Origin: Bordetella parapertussis
GTDB lineage: Bacteria; Pseudomonadota; Gammaproteobacteria; Burkholderiales; SG8-41
Length of the DNA stretch: 64,000 nt
Reading direction: 5' to 3'
NCBI GenBank assembly: GCA_945906935.1
Contig: CAMDSO010000006.1
Span: 1 to 64,000, forward strand
In this document: piece after piece, positions 44,106 to 54,827 of the stretch
Numbering within the stretch: position 1 is the stretch's first letter
How the letters are laid out: each line of letters starts with the position of its first letter
The notes under the pieces: model-generated
Database searches by the model: none
Told to the model about the DNA's origin: nothing
Seen by the model: the letters and a program-made list of their open reading frames with translations, nothing else
Position numbers and translations under genes: made by a program

Positions 44106-45425
44106 CTAGAGCGAGGCGACGATAGTGCCGTGGCAGTCGCCAAAGCCGATCGCGGCAAAACCCTCGCGCCGCGCCTGTGCGCGCAAGACCAGCTCGTCAC
44201 CGTCTTCAAGATAGGCGCGCTGTTCGCCCGAGGCTAGCGTGAGTGGTTGCCTGCCATCAAAACTGAGTTCGGCAAAACTGCCATAACCGCTGGTATCCGG
44301 AGCTGAAATGGTGCCGCTACCGAACAAATCGCCGGGCTCGAGATTGCACCCACCGCAAGTGTGATGCGCGACCAATTGTGCCAGCGTCCAATACAGATGC
44401 CGCGTATTGGTCAGCGAGAGGCGTTGCGCAGGCATTTTTTTTGCGCGCATTGAAGGTGTCAAAATCAGCGCCTGGAGCTCGATATCAAACGCACCGCTTT
44501 TTTGATCTTCATCATCCCACAGATAATCGAGAGGACGCGGATCACCTTCTGGCCGCGCCGCCTGTGCGATACGGAACGGCAGCAAGGCCTCGGTTGTGAT
44601 GATCCATGGCGAAACCGTGGTGCAGAAATTTTTCGCCAGAAACGGCCCCAGCGGCGCCGACTCCCAACGCTGAATATCGCGCGCTGACCAATCGTTGAGC
44701 AAACACAGTCCCGCCAGCTGCTCGCCGCTCCGGCCAATCGGCACCGGCTCGCCAAGCGCGTTGCCGGAAGCGATCCACATACCCAATTCGAGCTCAAAAT
44801 CAAGTTTACGGGTAAGCCCAAAGGCCGGCTGATCAGGCACCACATCGGTTTGACCGTGTGGACGCCGCACCGGAAAACCCGACGCCCGCACACTCGACGC
44901 GCGGCTGTGATACGCCACCGGCACGTGTTTGTAATTCGCTGCCAGCGGCGGATTTGCATTTCTGCGCAAACCGCCGTTGGTGGCGTGATGAACACCGGCG
45001 TAAAAATCGGTGTAGGCGCCGATGCGCGACGGCACATACAACACACAACGCGCCGCATCGTGCAGCAGGGTCGATGCGATTTTTTGCGCGGCCGCGTTAT
45101 CCGTGCCTTCTCCGGAGAGCAAAGCAAACACACGACGGCGCAACGCGCGGCGCGGCTCTGCGCCTAGTGCCAGCAGCGGGTTGAGCGTCGCGCCAATCGC
45201 GGCTGCGGCAGCGGTTTCGGCTGCACTGCTAAACAAACCGGCGCCCAGCGCCGCCTTCAGATCAAAAATCGAATCCCCGATCGCGATACCGCCGCGTGGC
45301 GCATTTCCATCGATACTGAATATACCCAGCGGCAGGTTCTGCAGCGGAAAGTCGCGGTGCCCCTGCGCCGTGGCCACCCAGCTCGTGCGTTTAGGGTCAT
45401 GGGTTTCGTCAAGTTCTATCTTCAT
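44106..45425 (-). CDS. fahA: Fumarylacetoacetase
   Basis: FPLQNLPLGIFSIDG, DFYAGVHHATNGG, LLNDWSARDIQRWESAPLGPFLAKNFCTTVSPWI, LEPGDLFGSGTISAPD. Confidence 0.93.
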   Translation of the reverse strand: MKIELDETHDPKRTSWVATAQGHRDFPLQNLPLGIFSIDGNAPRGGIAIGDSIFDLKAALGAGLFSSAAETAAAAAIGATLNPLLALGAEPRRALRRRVFALLSGEGTDNAAAQKIASTLLHDAARCVLYVPSRIGAYTDFYAGVHHATNGGLRRNANPPLAANYKHVPVAYHSRASSVRASGFPVRRPHGQTDVVPDQPAFGLTRKLDFELELGMWIASGNALGEPVPIGRSGEQLAGLCLLNDWSARDIQRWESAPLGPFLAKNFCTTVSPWIITTEALLPFRIAQAARPEGDPRPLDYLWDDEDQKSGAFDIELQALILTPSMRAKKMPAQRLSLTNTRHLYWTLAQLVAHHTCGGCNLEPGDLFGSGTISAPDTSGYGSFAELSFDGRQPLTLASGEQRAYLEDGDELVLRAQARREGFAAIGFGDCHGTIVASL

Positions 45426-45441
45426 CAAGGTTCCTTGAGTT

Positions 45442-46401
45442 TCAGCGTTGAGCGCGTGGTTTGCGCAGGCGCGCCATGCGGGCATGAAATTCCAGCACAT
45501 TGGGTTTGTGCGGGTCGCCGCTGAACTCACGATAAAGTGTGGCAACGTTGACGATCACGCGCTCGCTGTCGATCCATTCGCGAAACCCGTCAAGCGAAAT
45601 ATCCAAACCCGCCTCTGCTTCACTCATGCCGGCGTCGTAACGCTTACGCGCCTCGACGGTCAGATATTCGAAATAGTGTTTGACGGCGCGAACACCCGCC
45701 TTGTCGGTGACCGGCCCGTGGCCCGGCACGATGACATCGACATCCCAGGCGAGTATTTTTTCGCAGGCAGCGATCCAGTTTGAAATCGGTCCGTCCCACG
45801 ACACCGGATGACCGCCGATAAATAAAATGTCTCCAGTGAACACCGTGCGTTCGGCCGGCAGGTGCACCAGCACGTCGCCGCGCGTATGCGCCGGCCCGAC
45901 CATCGTCAGGCGCACCTCTTTGCCGCCCACCCTTACGGTGAGCTCGTCATCAAAGATCTCGGTCGGCGGCGTATAGACGAGGCCTTCAAAATCGAAGATG
46001 CCGTCGTAGAGATCATGCCAGGCAGCCCCCGCCTCGCCGTAATCGCGCCAGTTGCGCATCATCGCCGCACGTTCCTCTGGCGGCCTCTGTTCCATTTCCT
46101 CGGCGCAGGCGCGACTGGCGATCATGCGCGCACCGGCAAGCAGCTGGTTGCCGTAGGTGTGGTCACCGTTAGAATGCGTATTAACGAGCGTACCGATACG
46201 CGCCGCCGCAGGCACCGCGGCACGATAGCCGTCGAGCATCTCGCGCGTATGCGCCAAATCCATCAGCGTGTCGACCAGCAGCGTCTCGCCGCCGTCGACG
46301 ATCAAGCCCGAGTTGCTGAACCCCCAGCCGCCATCCGGCTGCAACCAAGCATAACAACCATTGCCGATGTCATGCAGACCTTTTTTATATTGCGATGCCA
46401 T
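45442..46401 (-). CDS. MBL-fold metallo-hydrolase
   Basis: TLVNTHSNGDHTYGNQLL (a THxxxDH-like variant), VGPAHTRGDVLVHLP, VPGHGPVTDKAGV. Confidence 0.85.
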   Translation of the reverse strand: MASQYKKGLHDIGNGCYAWLQPDGGWGFSNSGLIVDGGETLLVDTLMDLAHTREMLDGYRAAVPAAARIGTLVNTHSNGDHTYGNQLLAGARMIASRACAEEMEQRPPEERAAMMRNWRDYGEAGAAWHDLYDGIFDFEGLVYTPPTEIFDDELTVRVGGKEVRLTMVGPAHTRGDVLVHLPAERTVFTGDILFIGGHPVSWDGPISNWIAACEKILAWDVDVIVPGHGPVTDKAGVRAVKHYFEYLTVEARKRYDAGMSEAEAGLDISLDGFREWIDSERVIVNVATLYREFSGDPHKPNVLEFHARMARLRKPRAQR

Positions 46402-46552
46402 TTCATCTGCTCCCGCCACCTGAAAGCGTCGAAGCATAACTGATCGGCCGCCCGCGCGGTTCACCCAAGCATTTTGGCTTGCAACGCCCGGGGCCTGTAT
46501 CCGGGTTGCAGCAGGATTTAGTCCACCAGCAGTATTGGCAGTCACCGATAAC

Positions 46553-46745
46553 ATCGCGTGACATCCTGACAAAGTTGCACGCCGAAATAGCCAAAGCGCT
46601 GGCGAATCCGGAATTGCGCGAACGTTATCAATCTACCGGGCTGGAACCCATCGGTAACACCTCGGATCAGTTTGCAGCTGCAATCCGTGAAGACACCGCA
46701 CGCTGGGGCAAGGTTGCGCGCACCGCCAATGTGCGTGCGGAATAA
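46553..46745 (+). pseudogene. C-terminal fragment of a Bug/TctC substrate-binding protein
   Basis: RDILTKLHAEIAKALANPELRERYQSTGLEPIGNTSDQFAAAIREDTARWGKVARTANVRAE matches the family C-terminus; the rest of the gene is absent. Confidence 0.8.
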
Positions 46746-46759
46746 GGAATCCCCGCCCG

Positions 46760-46984
46760 TTACTTGTCGTCTTCTTTTTCAGCGCGGCGCTGCGTCTGCT
46801 GTACCGCGTCTTCGATTTTTTCCTTGGCCTGCTCCATTGTTTTTTGACCTGCCTCGATCTCGTTTTTCTTGATCGTGACGGCAGTAGCCGCGCTACCTGC
46901 GGTTTCGACGCCACAAGCAGCGAGCAGAAAAAACAAGGTAAACGCAACGGCTTTAGTCATACCATTTCGAGACATATTGTGATG
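46760..46984 (-). CDS. Small putative lipoprotein
   Basis: TKAVAFTLFFLLAACGVETAGSAATAV lipobox, then a charged helical tail. Confidence 0.6.
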   Translation of the reverse strand, partial: HHNMSRNGMTKAVAFTLFFLLAACGVETAGSAATAVTIKKNEIEAGQKTMEQAKEKIEDAVQQTQRRAEKEDDK

Positions 46985-47027
46985 TATTGGGATCCGGCGC
47001 ATGCTGACCCGGCAGGACGCCTAAAAC

Positions 47028-47999
47028 TCATTCGATTTCAATCTGGGCGGCCTTGACGACGCGGCGCCATTTATCGATCTCCGCGCTGAATTTGGCGCGA
47101 AACTCTGGCGGCGTCGTGCCGGCCGGCTCTACGCCAAGCGTCTGCCAGCGCTCGGCCATCGCCGGCGTGCGGACAATGCGCGTCACATCAGCGGCAACGC
47201 GCGTCACCACCGCGGCAGGTGTGCCTCGTGGCGCGAACAATCCGTACCAGACGTCCACCTCATAACCAGTCACACCCGATTCGTGCAGCGTAGGTATCTC
47301 AGGCAGCATCGGCGATCGTTTAAGCCCGCTGGTAGCAAGCGGCTTGACGCGGGCCGTCTTGATCATCGGCAGCTGGATCGGAATGCCGCCAAGATAGATT
47401 GATAACTGCCCGCCGATCAAATCGTTCTGCGCCTGGGGTCCACTCTTGTAGGGCACATGCACAATTTGCACCCCGGCGAGCATATTAAATAGCTCACCCG
47501 CCATATGGTCGGAGCTGCCGGTGCCACCACCCGATCCGAAACTCAACTGCCCGGGGCGTGCCTTCGCAAAAGCCACCAGTTCGCGCACCGTGTTCAACGC
47601 TGAGCCAGCGGCCACCACCAGCACGTTGCCACGCGACGATATCTGCGTCACTGGTTCAAAATCACGCAGCACTTCATACGGCATTTTTCGGTAGACCGAG
47701 GGGCTGATGGCAAATGAACTCGACGCAAACAAAACGGTATAACCGTCGGGGGCGGCCTTCGCCACGGTTTCGGCGCCGATATTGCCGCCAGCCCCGGCCC
47801 GGTTGTCAACGATCACCGGCTGCCCCCAGGCCTCATTAAGTTTTTGCGCGAGCACACGCGCAATGATATCCATGCTGCTGCCGGGACCGATCGGTACTAC
47901 GATACGCACGGGGCGCTGAGGAAAATCCACCGCCTGTGCGGCACACAGAGTGGCCAGCACCAGACCGCCCGCCAGATTGATCGAGGCATACCATTTCAT
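47028..47999 (-). CDS. Bug/TctC family substrate-binding protein
   Basis: FPQRPVRIVVPIGPGSSMDIIARVLAQKLNEAWGQPVIVDNRAGAGGNIGAETVAKAAPDGYT. Confidence 0.9.
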   Translation of the reverse strand: MKWYASINLAGGLVLATLCAAQAVDFPQRPVRIVVPIGPGSSMDIIARVLAQKLNEAWGQPVIVDNRAGAGGNIGAETVAKAAPDGYTVLFASSSFAISPSVYRKMPYEVLRDFEPVTQISSRGNVLVVAAGSALNTVRELVAFAKARPGQLSFGSGGGTGSSDHMAGELFNMLAGVQIVHVPYKSGPQAQNDLIGGQLSIYLGGIPIQLPMIKTARVKPLATSGLKRSPMLPEIPTLHESGVTGYEVDVWYGLFAPRGTPAAVVTRVAADVTRIVRTPAMAERWQTLGVEPAGTTPPEFRAKFSAEIDKWRRVVKAAQIEIE

Positions 48000-48011
48000 C
48001 AGTAATCCGCC

Positions 48012-48980
48012 CTATTCCACTTTTAATTTGAGCGACCGCACTATGCGGCCGTTCTTTTGCATTTCACTGCGTATGAATATATCGAATTCTGCCGGCGTCA
48101 TGGCCCCTGCGGTCAGGCCGACGCGAGACAGCACGTCATTGACCTCCGGTAACTGCAAGGCGCGCCCGATCTCCGCACTCATGCGATCGATCACCGGTTT
48201 GGCAGTGCCGCCGCGGAACATGGCGCCAAACCAGTTCGTCGCATCAAAACCTGGATAACCGGATTCTGCAACCGTTGGCACCTTCGGCACGGCAGCCGAC
48301 CGCGCCAGCGAGGTCACGGCAATCGCACGCATGCGTCCCGACGGCAGATACGGTGAACACTCGAGAACATTGGCAACCATCATGCTAGTGTGTCCTCCGA
48401 GCAAGGCCACCGTCGCCGGACCGCCACCACCGTAGGGGACGTTGATCAACTCAATGTTAGCGGTCTCGCGAAAGAGTTCGCCGGCAATGCGTCCGCCACC
48501 AAGGATGCTGGCCACACCCCACGTCAACTCTCGCGGACGGGCACGTGCCAGGGCCACCAGTTCCTTGACGCTATGCGCCGGTAGGGAGGGATGCACGCAA
48601 ATGATCAAAGGGTTGTAGGCGACGCGGCTCACCCCGGCCAGATCAGTCAGCGAGTCGTAGGGCAGCCGCGCCTGCGCCGATGGGTTGACGGTAAAACTGG
48701 TGGCCATCAACAACAGCGTGTTACCGTCGGTCGGCGCACGCACCACGACCTCGGTCCCGATCACGGTGTTCGCACCCGGACGATTGTCGATCACCATGTT
48801 TTGGCCAAGCGCGCGGGTGAGCGGTGCCGACAAGGCGCGCGCCAGCGTGTCAACCGCGCCGCCAGGAGGAAACGGCACCACCACCCGCAAAGGCCTGCCC
48901 TCCTGCGCGATCGCACCCGCGCTCAGGCAAAACAGCGCAAAACTGACCATCCTGACAAATAAATATATCCGTCTCATCAT
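48012..48980 (-). CDS. Bug/TctC family substrate-binding protein
   Basis: RPLRVVVPFPPGGAVDTLARALSAPLTRALGQNMVIDNRPGANTVIGTEVV. Confidence 0.9.
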   Translation of the reverse strand: MMRRIYLFVRMVSFALFCLSAGAIAQEGRPLRVVVPFPPGGAVDTLARALSAPLTRALGQNMVIDNRPGANTVIGTEVVVRAPTDGNTLLLMATSFTVNPSAQARLPYDSLTDLAGVSRVAYNPLIICVHPSLPAHSVKELVALARARPRELTWGVASILGGGRIAGELFRETANIELINVPYGGGGPATVALLGGHTSMMVANVLECSPYLPSGRMRAIAVTSLARSAAVPKVPTVAESGYPGFDATNWFGAMFRGGTAKPVIDRMSAEIGRALQLPEVNDVLSRVGLTAGAMTPAEFDIFIRSEMQKNGRIVRSLKLKVE

Positions 48981-49955
48981 CTACTCCGCAGTGGCTCCCG
49001 CAGCTTTCAGAACCTTGCCGCGGATGACAATTTCATCCCTCACCATACGATTGAATTCGGCCGCCGAGGTGGGCTTTGCCAGAGCGCCCAGTGCTGCCAA
49101 TCGTTCCGCAACCTCGGCGTTACGCAAAATAACGCCAACGTCGGCCGACAAACGTTCGATCACACTGGCGGGTGTTCGCGCTGGTGCGATGAGCCCGTAC
49201 CAGCCTTCGTAATTAAAACCGGCGAGCGCGGCCTCGGACACGGTCGGCACGTCAGGCAGAATCGGTGCGCGTTCTCGCGTGGTAACGGCGAGACCGGCAA
49301 GGCGGCCACTGCGCACCAAGGGCACTGCGGGGACGGTGGGGGTAACGACAAAATGGATGCGGCCTGCAATCGTATCGTTGATAGCTTCCGGTGTGCCTTT
49401 GTAAGGCACATGCACCGTGTTGATACCGGCGGTCATTCTGAACAGCTCACCGCCGACATGCGTGCCGCTGCCGATGCCGGATGAACCGTAATTGATTTGA
49501 CCAGGCTTTTGTTGCGCCAGTGTGATGAGCTCGCGCAGGGTCTTGATGCCGTTGCCTGCAGCAGTGCCAATGAGCATCGGCGTGCTGCCGATTTGCGTCA
49601 CGCCGGTGAAGTCGCGCAGCGTGTCGTAGGGCAGTTTTGGATAGAGTGCGGCGCTGCCGGCAAACACCGATGACGCAAACAACAGGGTGTGACCATCCGG
49701 CAGAGCACCGGCTACGATGCCACCAGCCACGGTGCCGCCGGCACTGGGACGGTTGTCTACCACCACCTGCTGGCCCCATCGATCTGCAAGCCGCGGCGCA
49801 ATCATGCGTGCAATCACATCAGTCGCGCTGCCAGGAGTGAACGGCACCACAATGCGCACCGGCTTCGAAGGGTATGTCTGCGCACAGGCTTGATACGTGA
49901 TCAATGCTGTTGCCGCCGCCAATACCACCAGCCGTCGTTCAATCGTTTGCCGCAT
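48981..49955 (-). CDS. Bug/TctC family substrate-binding protein
   Basis: YPSKPVRIVVPFTPGSATDVIARMIAPRLADRWGQQVVVDNRPSAGGTVAGG. Confidence 0.9.
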   Translation of the reverse strand: MRQTIERRLVVLAAATALITYQACAQTYPSKPVRIVVPFTPGSATDVIARMIAPRLADRWGQQVVVDNRPSAGGTVAGGIVAGALPDGHTLLFASSVFAGSAALYPKLPYDTLRDFTGVTQIGSTPMLIGTAAGNGIKTLRELITLAQQKPGQINYGSSGIGSGTHVGGELFRMTAGINTVHVPYKGTPEAINDTIAGRIHFVVTPTVPAVPLVRSGRLAGLAVTTRERAPILPDVPTVSEAALAGFNYEGWYGLIAPARTPASVIERLSADVGVILRNAEVAERLAALGALAKPTSAAEFNRMVRDEIVIRGKVLKAAGATAE

Positions 49956-50032
49956 GCTCCTCCCGCATCGACCAGCATTGATCATCACTCGGCAGCATAC
50001 AGCATATGCTACGCGCCAAACTGCGGTAACGA

Positions 50033-51130
50033 CTAGCCGACGCGCAGCTTCGCGATCATGGCCGGATCAGGATCGAGCCCGAGTCCGGGGGCTTGCGGAA
50101 CTGCAATCCGACCGTTGGCGTCTGGATTGATCGCATCATGCAGCGGGTTCTCGGCAAAGTCTGCATCGTAGCGCTCCACCGGGGTTTCATTAGTCATCGC
50201 CGCAATACAGTGTATCGACGCCAGTAAGCCCGGACCAAAGTACGCCGAATGGGGCACCACATTGACGCCGAATGCTTCGGCCATCGCCATCACCTTGCGC
50301 ATCTGCGTCACGCCGCCAACCTTGGTTACGCTGGGTTGTGCGTAGGTAATCGCACCATGTTCAAACAGGCTCTTGAATTCCGGCAACATGGCGTTTTCAC
50401 CCGCCGCCGTCGCGATACCACCTTCACTTTGCACGCGCGCGAGGCCGCGATGGTCCTCTGGCGGCCATATCGGTTCTTCGAGCCATTTGAGGTTCAGTGG
50501 TGCCAGCTTTTTTGCCATCACAACCGCCTCATCGATCGTCCATGGGCAGTTGCAGTCAACCATCAGTGGAATATCGGCCCCCGCCACATCACGCGCGGCC
50601 TTGATCGGCGCCTCGGTAATTTCGTGCAGCTTGAGCTGGCGGTAACCGCGTTTAAGCGCACGCTCCGTGTAGTGGCTAACAGCGCGCACCTCTCCATAAC
50701 GCAAGAGACTTGCGTAGGCGGGAAGATCTCTGCGTGGCGAACCACCGAGCAGGCGATACAACGGCAGTCCGGCCAGTTTGCCCGCGATGTCCCACAACGC
50801 AATATCAATCGCCGACAGCGCATACATGGCAGGGCCGTTGCGGCCGACACCGCCGAGATTTCGCTGCAACTGATCAACCAGCATATTGATTTCAGTCGGG
50901 TCACGACCGATACACATCGGACCAATGAAGGAATCAATCGCCGCTTTAGTGGCTGTATAGATGCGGTGCCCGAAGCCCTCCCCCCATCCAGTGACACCTT
51001 CGTCGGTATCGATCCGCACCAGCAGTGTTTCCATGCTGGTGCGCGTTACGCCGCTCGTCTTGGGCAATACGTCGCCCTCGATCAGCATCGGGGCGCTGAC
51101 AACGATCGTCTCAACCGCGGTAATTTTCAT
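50033..51130 (-). CDS. Mandelate racemase/muconate lactonizing enzyme family protein
   Basis: ALSAIDIALWDIAGKLAGLPLYRLLGG, LMVDCNCPWTIDEAV, WLEEPIWPPEDHRGLARVQ. Confidence 0.9.
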   Translation of the reverse strand: MKITAVETIVVSAPMLIEGDVLPKTSGVTRTSMETLLVRIDTDEGVTGWGEGFGHRIYTATKAAIDSFIGPMCIGRDPTEINMLVDQLQRNLGGVGRNGPAMYALSAIDIALWDIAGKLAGLPLYRLLGGSPRRDLPAYASLLRYGEVRAVSHYTERALKRGYRQLKLHEITEAPIKAARDVAGADIPLMVDCNCPWTIDEAVVMAKKLAPLNLKWLEEPIWPPEDHRGLARVQSEGGIATAAGENAMLPEFKSLFEHGAITYAQPSVTKVGGVTQMRKVMAMAEAFGVNVVPHSAYFGPGLLASIHCIAAMTNETPVERYDADFAENPLHDAINPDANGRIAVPQAPGLGLDPDPAMIAKLRVG

Positions 51131-51168
51131 GCCGGAAGCTCCCTGGTAACCGCCTGAATTTCAAAAGT

Positions 51169-51735
51169 CTACAACCCAAAACCAAGTTGCACTCCCGTGT
51201 CGTAGACGATAGTGTCTTTGCCGATCATCCGCGCTTCCGGACGCATCACGTGTTGGCGCACATCACCAGTACTATATATGTGCAGAACCCGCACGCCGCG
51301 CAATAAAAGAGCATCTGCAATAAATGATCGGTGACAGTGTAAGGGTTCCTTTTCGGCGCACATGAAGGCCAGCGTCTCGCGGCCGCCAGCTAGTGCCAAT
51401 CTTTCGATACCACCCGTGAATCCGGCACCCTCCATATAGTCCGCATAGCCGCGTAACGTAGGATCCGTCAAGGCAACGTGTGGAGATACGGGATCCGGCC
51501 GCCGCATACCGCCGAGCGCCTCCCCCTCCCAAAGGTAACGGATACGCTCCGCCTTGAGTGCCGGCTCCAGCGCAATGCGCGTGAATTGGGGGTGCCGTTT
51601 TGACGATGGGTAGGAACGAACGTCGACCAAGCAAACAACACCAACCGCCACCAGCAGCGATACGAACTCGCTACAAATTCGACTACCGTGACCGATTGAA
51701 TAGACGGTGACTTGCTCTGAAGTGGCTAAATTCAT
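51169..51735 (-). CDS. DUF488 domain protein
   Basis: VYSIGHGSR, LVDVRSYPSSKRHPQFTRIAL, MCAEKEPLHCHRSFIADALL. Confidence 0.9.
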   Translation of the reverse strand: MNLATSEQVTVYSIGHGSRICSEFVSLLVAVGVVCLVDVRSYPSSKRHPQFTRIALEPALKAERIRYLWEGEALGGMRRPDPVSPHVALTDPTLRGYADYMEGAGFTGGIERLALAGGRETLAFMCAEKEPLHCHRSFIADALLLRGVRVLHIYSTGDVRQHVMRPEARMIGKDTIVYDTGVQLGFGL

Positions 51736-51745
51736 TTGGCACCAA

Positions 51746-51773
51746 GAAAAAAGCCGGCATTAAGCCGGCTTTG
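51746..51773 (-). terminator. Rho-independent terminator of the ribosomal protein superoperon (after rplQ)
   Basis: Minus strand AAAGCCGGCTTAATGCCGGCTTTTTTC. Confidence 0.88.
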
Positions 51774-51790
51774 ATCGAATCAACGTGCAA

Positions 51791-52189
51791 CTACTCTACG
51801 CTAACTGCCGCACTCGCGTCCTCGGTCTGATCGGGCCTATCCATCAGCTCTACAAGTGCCATGGGCGCGTTATCACCCTTACGAAAGCCAAACTTCAAAA
51901 TCCGCAGATAGCCACCGTTACGCTTGGAGTAGCGCGGGCCAAGTTCGCCAAACAACTTGACAACCATCTCACGGTCGCGCAAGCGGTTAAAAGCGATACG
52001 GCGGTTGGCCAGCGAGGGCTTTTTACCGAGTGTAAGTATCGGCTCCGCAACCCGGCGTAACTCCTTGGCCTTTGGCAGAGTTGTTTTAATGACTTCGTGC
52101 CGCAAAAGCGATACGGTCATATTACGCAGCATCGCCAAGCGATGGCTGCTGGTGCGGTTGAGTTTCCGTAAACCGAGACGATGACGCAT
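51791..52189 (-). CDS. rplQ: 50S ribosomal protein L17
   Basis: [24 protein letters not shown]. Confidence 0.97.
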   Translation of the reverse strand: MRHRLGLRKLNRTSSHRLAMLRNMTVSLLRHEVIKTTLPKAKELRRVAEPILTLGKKPSLANRRIAFNRLRDREMVVKLFGELGPRYSKRNGGYLRILKFGFRKGDNAPMALVELMDRPDQTEDASAAVSVE

Positions 52190-52198
52190 ATTGTCCTC

Positions 52199-53215
52199 TT
52201 AAGCTTTCTCGAGACCGGCAGGCGGCCAGTTCTCAAGGCGCATACCCAACGTCAACCCGCGCGACGCCAGAACTTCCTTGATTTCGTTAAGCGACTTGCG
52301 ACCGAGATTGGGCGTTTTAAGCAGCTCATTCTCGGTTCGCTGTATCAGGTCGCCGATGTAATAGATGTTTTCAGCTTTCAGGCAGTTTGCCGAGCGTACC
52401 GTCAATTCAAGATCATCTACCGGACGCAGAAGTATCGGATCAATCTGCTGTGCTTTAGGCGTTTCCGCAAGCGCCGGAGTGCCCTTCAAATCGGCAAACA
52501 CCACCAACTGATCGACCAGGATGCGCGCCGCATAACGGATCGCTTCTTCCGGTTCAATCGCGCCGTTGGTTTCAATATCGACAATCAACTTGTCCAGATC
52601 GGTACGCTGTTCGACACGAGCAGAATCAACCTGATAGCTGACACGACGCACTGGACTAAACGACGCGTCCAGAACAATATTGCCAACCGCGCGTGACGTC
52701 GCCGCCTCGAGCAAAGGATCGCCACGGTTAGTACGCACGGTGCCAGGAACATATCCACGGCCATGCTCAACTTTAATCTGCATGTCAAGTTTCCCACCGA
52801 CACTCAGGTGAGCAATAACGTGATCCGGATTGACGATCTCAACGTCGTGCATCGCCTCGATATCCTTGGCCGTGACGATACCTTCACCGTCCTTCTTCAA
52901 CGTCAACGTAACCTCTTCGCGGTTGTGCAACTTAAGCACAATACCCTTGAGATTAAGCAGCAAATCGACAACGTCTTCCTGAACGCCATCAATGGTGGAG
53001 TACTCGTGCAAAACACCACTGATCTTGACCTCGGTCGGCGCATAGCCGGGCATCGAGGAAAGTAATACACGACGCAACGCGTTGCCAAGCGTATGCCCGT
53101 AGCCACGCTCGAATGGCTCCATCGTCACCTTCGCGTGGAACGGCGAGATGTTCTGCACGTCGATAATGCGAGGTTTGAGAAATGAACTGCTTTGCATGGC
53201 CTGATCCTCTGACAA
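52199..53215 (-). CDS. rpoA: RNA polymerase subunit alpha
   Basis: [46 protein letters not shown]. Confidence 0.97.
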   Translation of the reverse strand: MSEDQAMQSSSFLKPRIIDVQNISPFHAKVTMEPFERGYGHTLGNALRRVLLSSMPGYAPTEVKISGVLHEYSTIDGVQEDVVDLLLNLKGIVLKLHNREEVTLTLKKDGEGIVTAKDIEAMHDVEIVNPDHVIAHLSVGGKLDMQIKVEHGRGYVPGTVRTNRGDPLLEAATSRAVGNIVLDASFSPVRRVSYQVDSARVEQRTDLDKLIVDIETNGAIEPEEAIRYAARILVDQLVVFADLKGTPALAETPKAQQIDPILLRPVDDLELTVRSANCLKAENIYYIGDLIQRTENELLKTPNLGRKSLNEIKEVLASRGLTLGMRLENWPPAGLEKA

Positions 53216-53299
53216 TTAAGCATCTCCCGGCACAATCACCGGAAAACGCAGCCGCCGATGGGGAACGCGGGGGACTTAGTCACCCGCGCGTCCTATCGT

Positions 53300-53926
53300 T
53301 TATTTCGAGTAAAGCTCGATCACCAGCGATTCGTTGATTGTTGAAGGCAGATCGCTGCGCTGCGGCATGTTCTTGAACTTGCCCTTAAGCGCTGCACTGT
53401 CCACCTCAAGCCATTCCGGGAAACCGCGACCTGCCCCAGCTTCCGCCGCCGCTTTGATCCGCAGATGCTCCTTAGCCTTGGGCGCCACTTCGACCAAATC
53501 ACCCGGACGTAGCTGGTATGACGGAATATTGACGCGCTTTCCGTTCACCAAGATGCCGTTGTGCCGCACGATCTGCCGAGCTTCCGAACGCGATGCCCCA
53601 AAGCCCATCTTGTAGGTGATGTTGTCTAGCCGGGACTCCAACGCGAACAGCAAATTCTCGCCGGTGATCCCTTTTTGCTGATCAGCCTTTTTGTAGACTG
53701 TACGGAACTGACGTTCCAGCAAGCCGTAAATCCGGCGCACTTTCTGTTTTTCACGAAGTTGGACACCATACCCCGAAAGGCGGCTATTTTTCTGCCCGTG
53801 CTGACCCGGCGGATAGTTCCGGCGCTCAACGGCGCATTTGTCAGTGAAGCATTTGTCACCTTTGAGGAACAGTTTCTCCCCTTCGCGGCGGCATTGCCGG
53901 CATTTTGCGTCTAGATTTCTGGCCAC
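53300..53926 (-). CDS. rpsD: 30S ribosomal protein S4
   Basis: [43 protein letters not shown]. Confidence 0.97.
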   Translation of the reverse strand: MARNLDAKCRQCRREGEKLFLKGDKCFTDKCAVERRNYPPGQHGQKNSRLSGYGVQLREKQKVRRIYGLLERQFRTVYKKADQQKGITGENLLFALESRLDNITYKMGFGASRSEARQIVRHNGILVNGKRVNIPSYQLRPGDLVEVAPKAKEHLRIKAAAEAGAGRGFPEWLEVDSAALKGKFKNMPQRSDLPSTINESLVIELYSK

Positions 53927-53938
53927 AGCCGATTCTCC

Positions 53939-54328
53939 TTAGATGCGACGCCGCTTCGGCGGGCGGCAACCATTATGCGGCACCGGCGTGACGTCGGCGA
54001 TGCTTGTAATTTTGAAACCAAGAGCGTTAAGCGCACGCATCGCTGATTCGCGACCTGGCCCCGGGCCCTTAATACGAACCTCGAGATTCTTCACGCCACA
54101 CTCCTGCGCTACCTTACCCGCGTGCTCACCGGCAACCTGTGCTGCGAACGGGGTAGATTTGCGGGACCCCTTAAATCCGGCCGAACCGGACGTTGCCCAA
54201 GACAACGCATTACCCTGGCGATCGGTTATCGTAATAACGGTGTTATTAAAGGAAGCATGAATGTGGGCAATACCTTCCGCCACATTCTTCTTGACCTTCT
54301 TGCGCACCCTAGTATTTGCTTTTGCCAT
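53939..54328 (-). CDS. rpsK: 30S ribosomal protein S11
   Basis: [48 protein letters not shown]. Confidence 0.97.
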   Translation of the reverse strand: MAKANTRVRKKVKKNVAEGIAHIHASFNNTVITITDRQGNALSWATSGSAGFKGSRKSTPFAAQVAGEHAGKVAQECGVKNLEVRIKGPGPGRESAMRALNALGFKITSIADVTPVPHNGCRPPKRRRI

Positions 54329-54357
54329 ATTTTTAACTTTCCGTTCTCAGCGCTGCA

Positions 54358-54735
54358 TTACGCCGAAACTGCCTTCATGAGTTTAACCGCTGCCTTGCGC
54401 GGTCCCTTACGGGTGCGAGCATTGGTCCGAGTGCGCTGCCCACGGACAGGCAACCCGCGCCGATGCCGTAAACCCCTCCAAGTTCCCAGGTCCATCAAGC
54501 GCTTGATGTTCATCGACACCTCGCGACGCAGATCACCCTCGGTCGCGAATTTAGCAACCTGTTCGCGCAGTTTCTCCATCTCCGAGTCTGAGAGATCTTT
54601 GATCTTGGTTATCGTGTTAATACCTGCAGCAACACAGATCAAGCGCGCACGACTGCGCCCGACTCCAAAAATTGCCGTCAAGGCAATTTCAGCATGCTGA
54701 TGATTTGGAATGTTTACCCCACCGATACGGGCCAT
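54358..54735 (-). CDS. rpsM: 30S ribosomal protein S13
   Basis: [30 protein letters not shown]. Confidence 0.97.
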   Translation of the reverse strand: MARIGGVNIPNHQHAEIALTAIFGVGRSRARLICVAAGINTITKIKDLSDSEMEKLREQVAKFATEGDLRREVSMNIKRLMDLGTWRGLRHRRGLPVRGQRTRTNARTRKGPRKAAVKLMKAVSA

Positions 54736-54784
54736 ATTCGTCTACCTTATTGCGGTCAATGCGCCAAAAAACAGAAAGCCCAAG

Positions 54785-54822
54785 ATTATAACCGGTTACC
54801 TTGTTTCAGCATATGCTGAAAC
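54785..54822 (-). promoter_or_regulatory. Putative alpha-operon promoter/operator: TATAAT (54785-54790) plus 20-bp palindrome (54803-54822)
   Basis: Minus strand GTTTCAGCATATGCTGAAACAAGGTAACCGGTTATAATC in the rpmJ-rpsM gap. Confidence 0.5.
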
Positions 54823-54827
54823 GTTGC

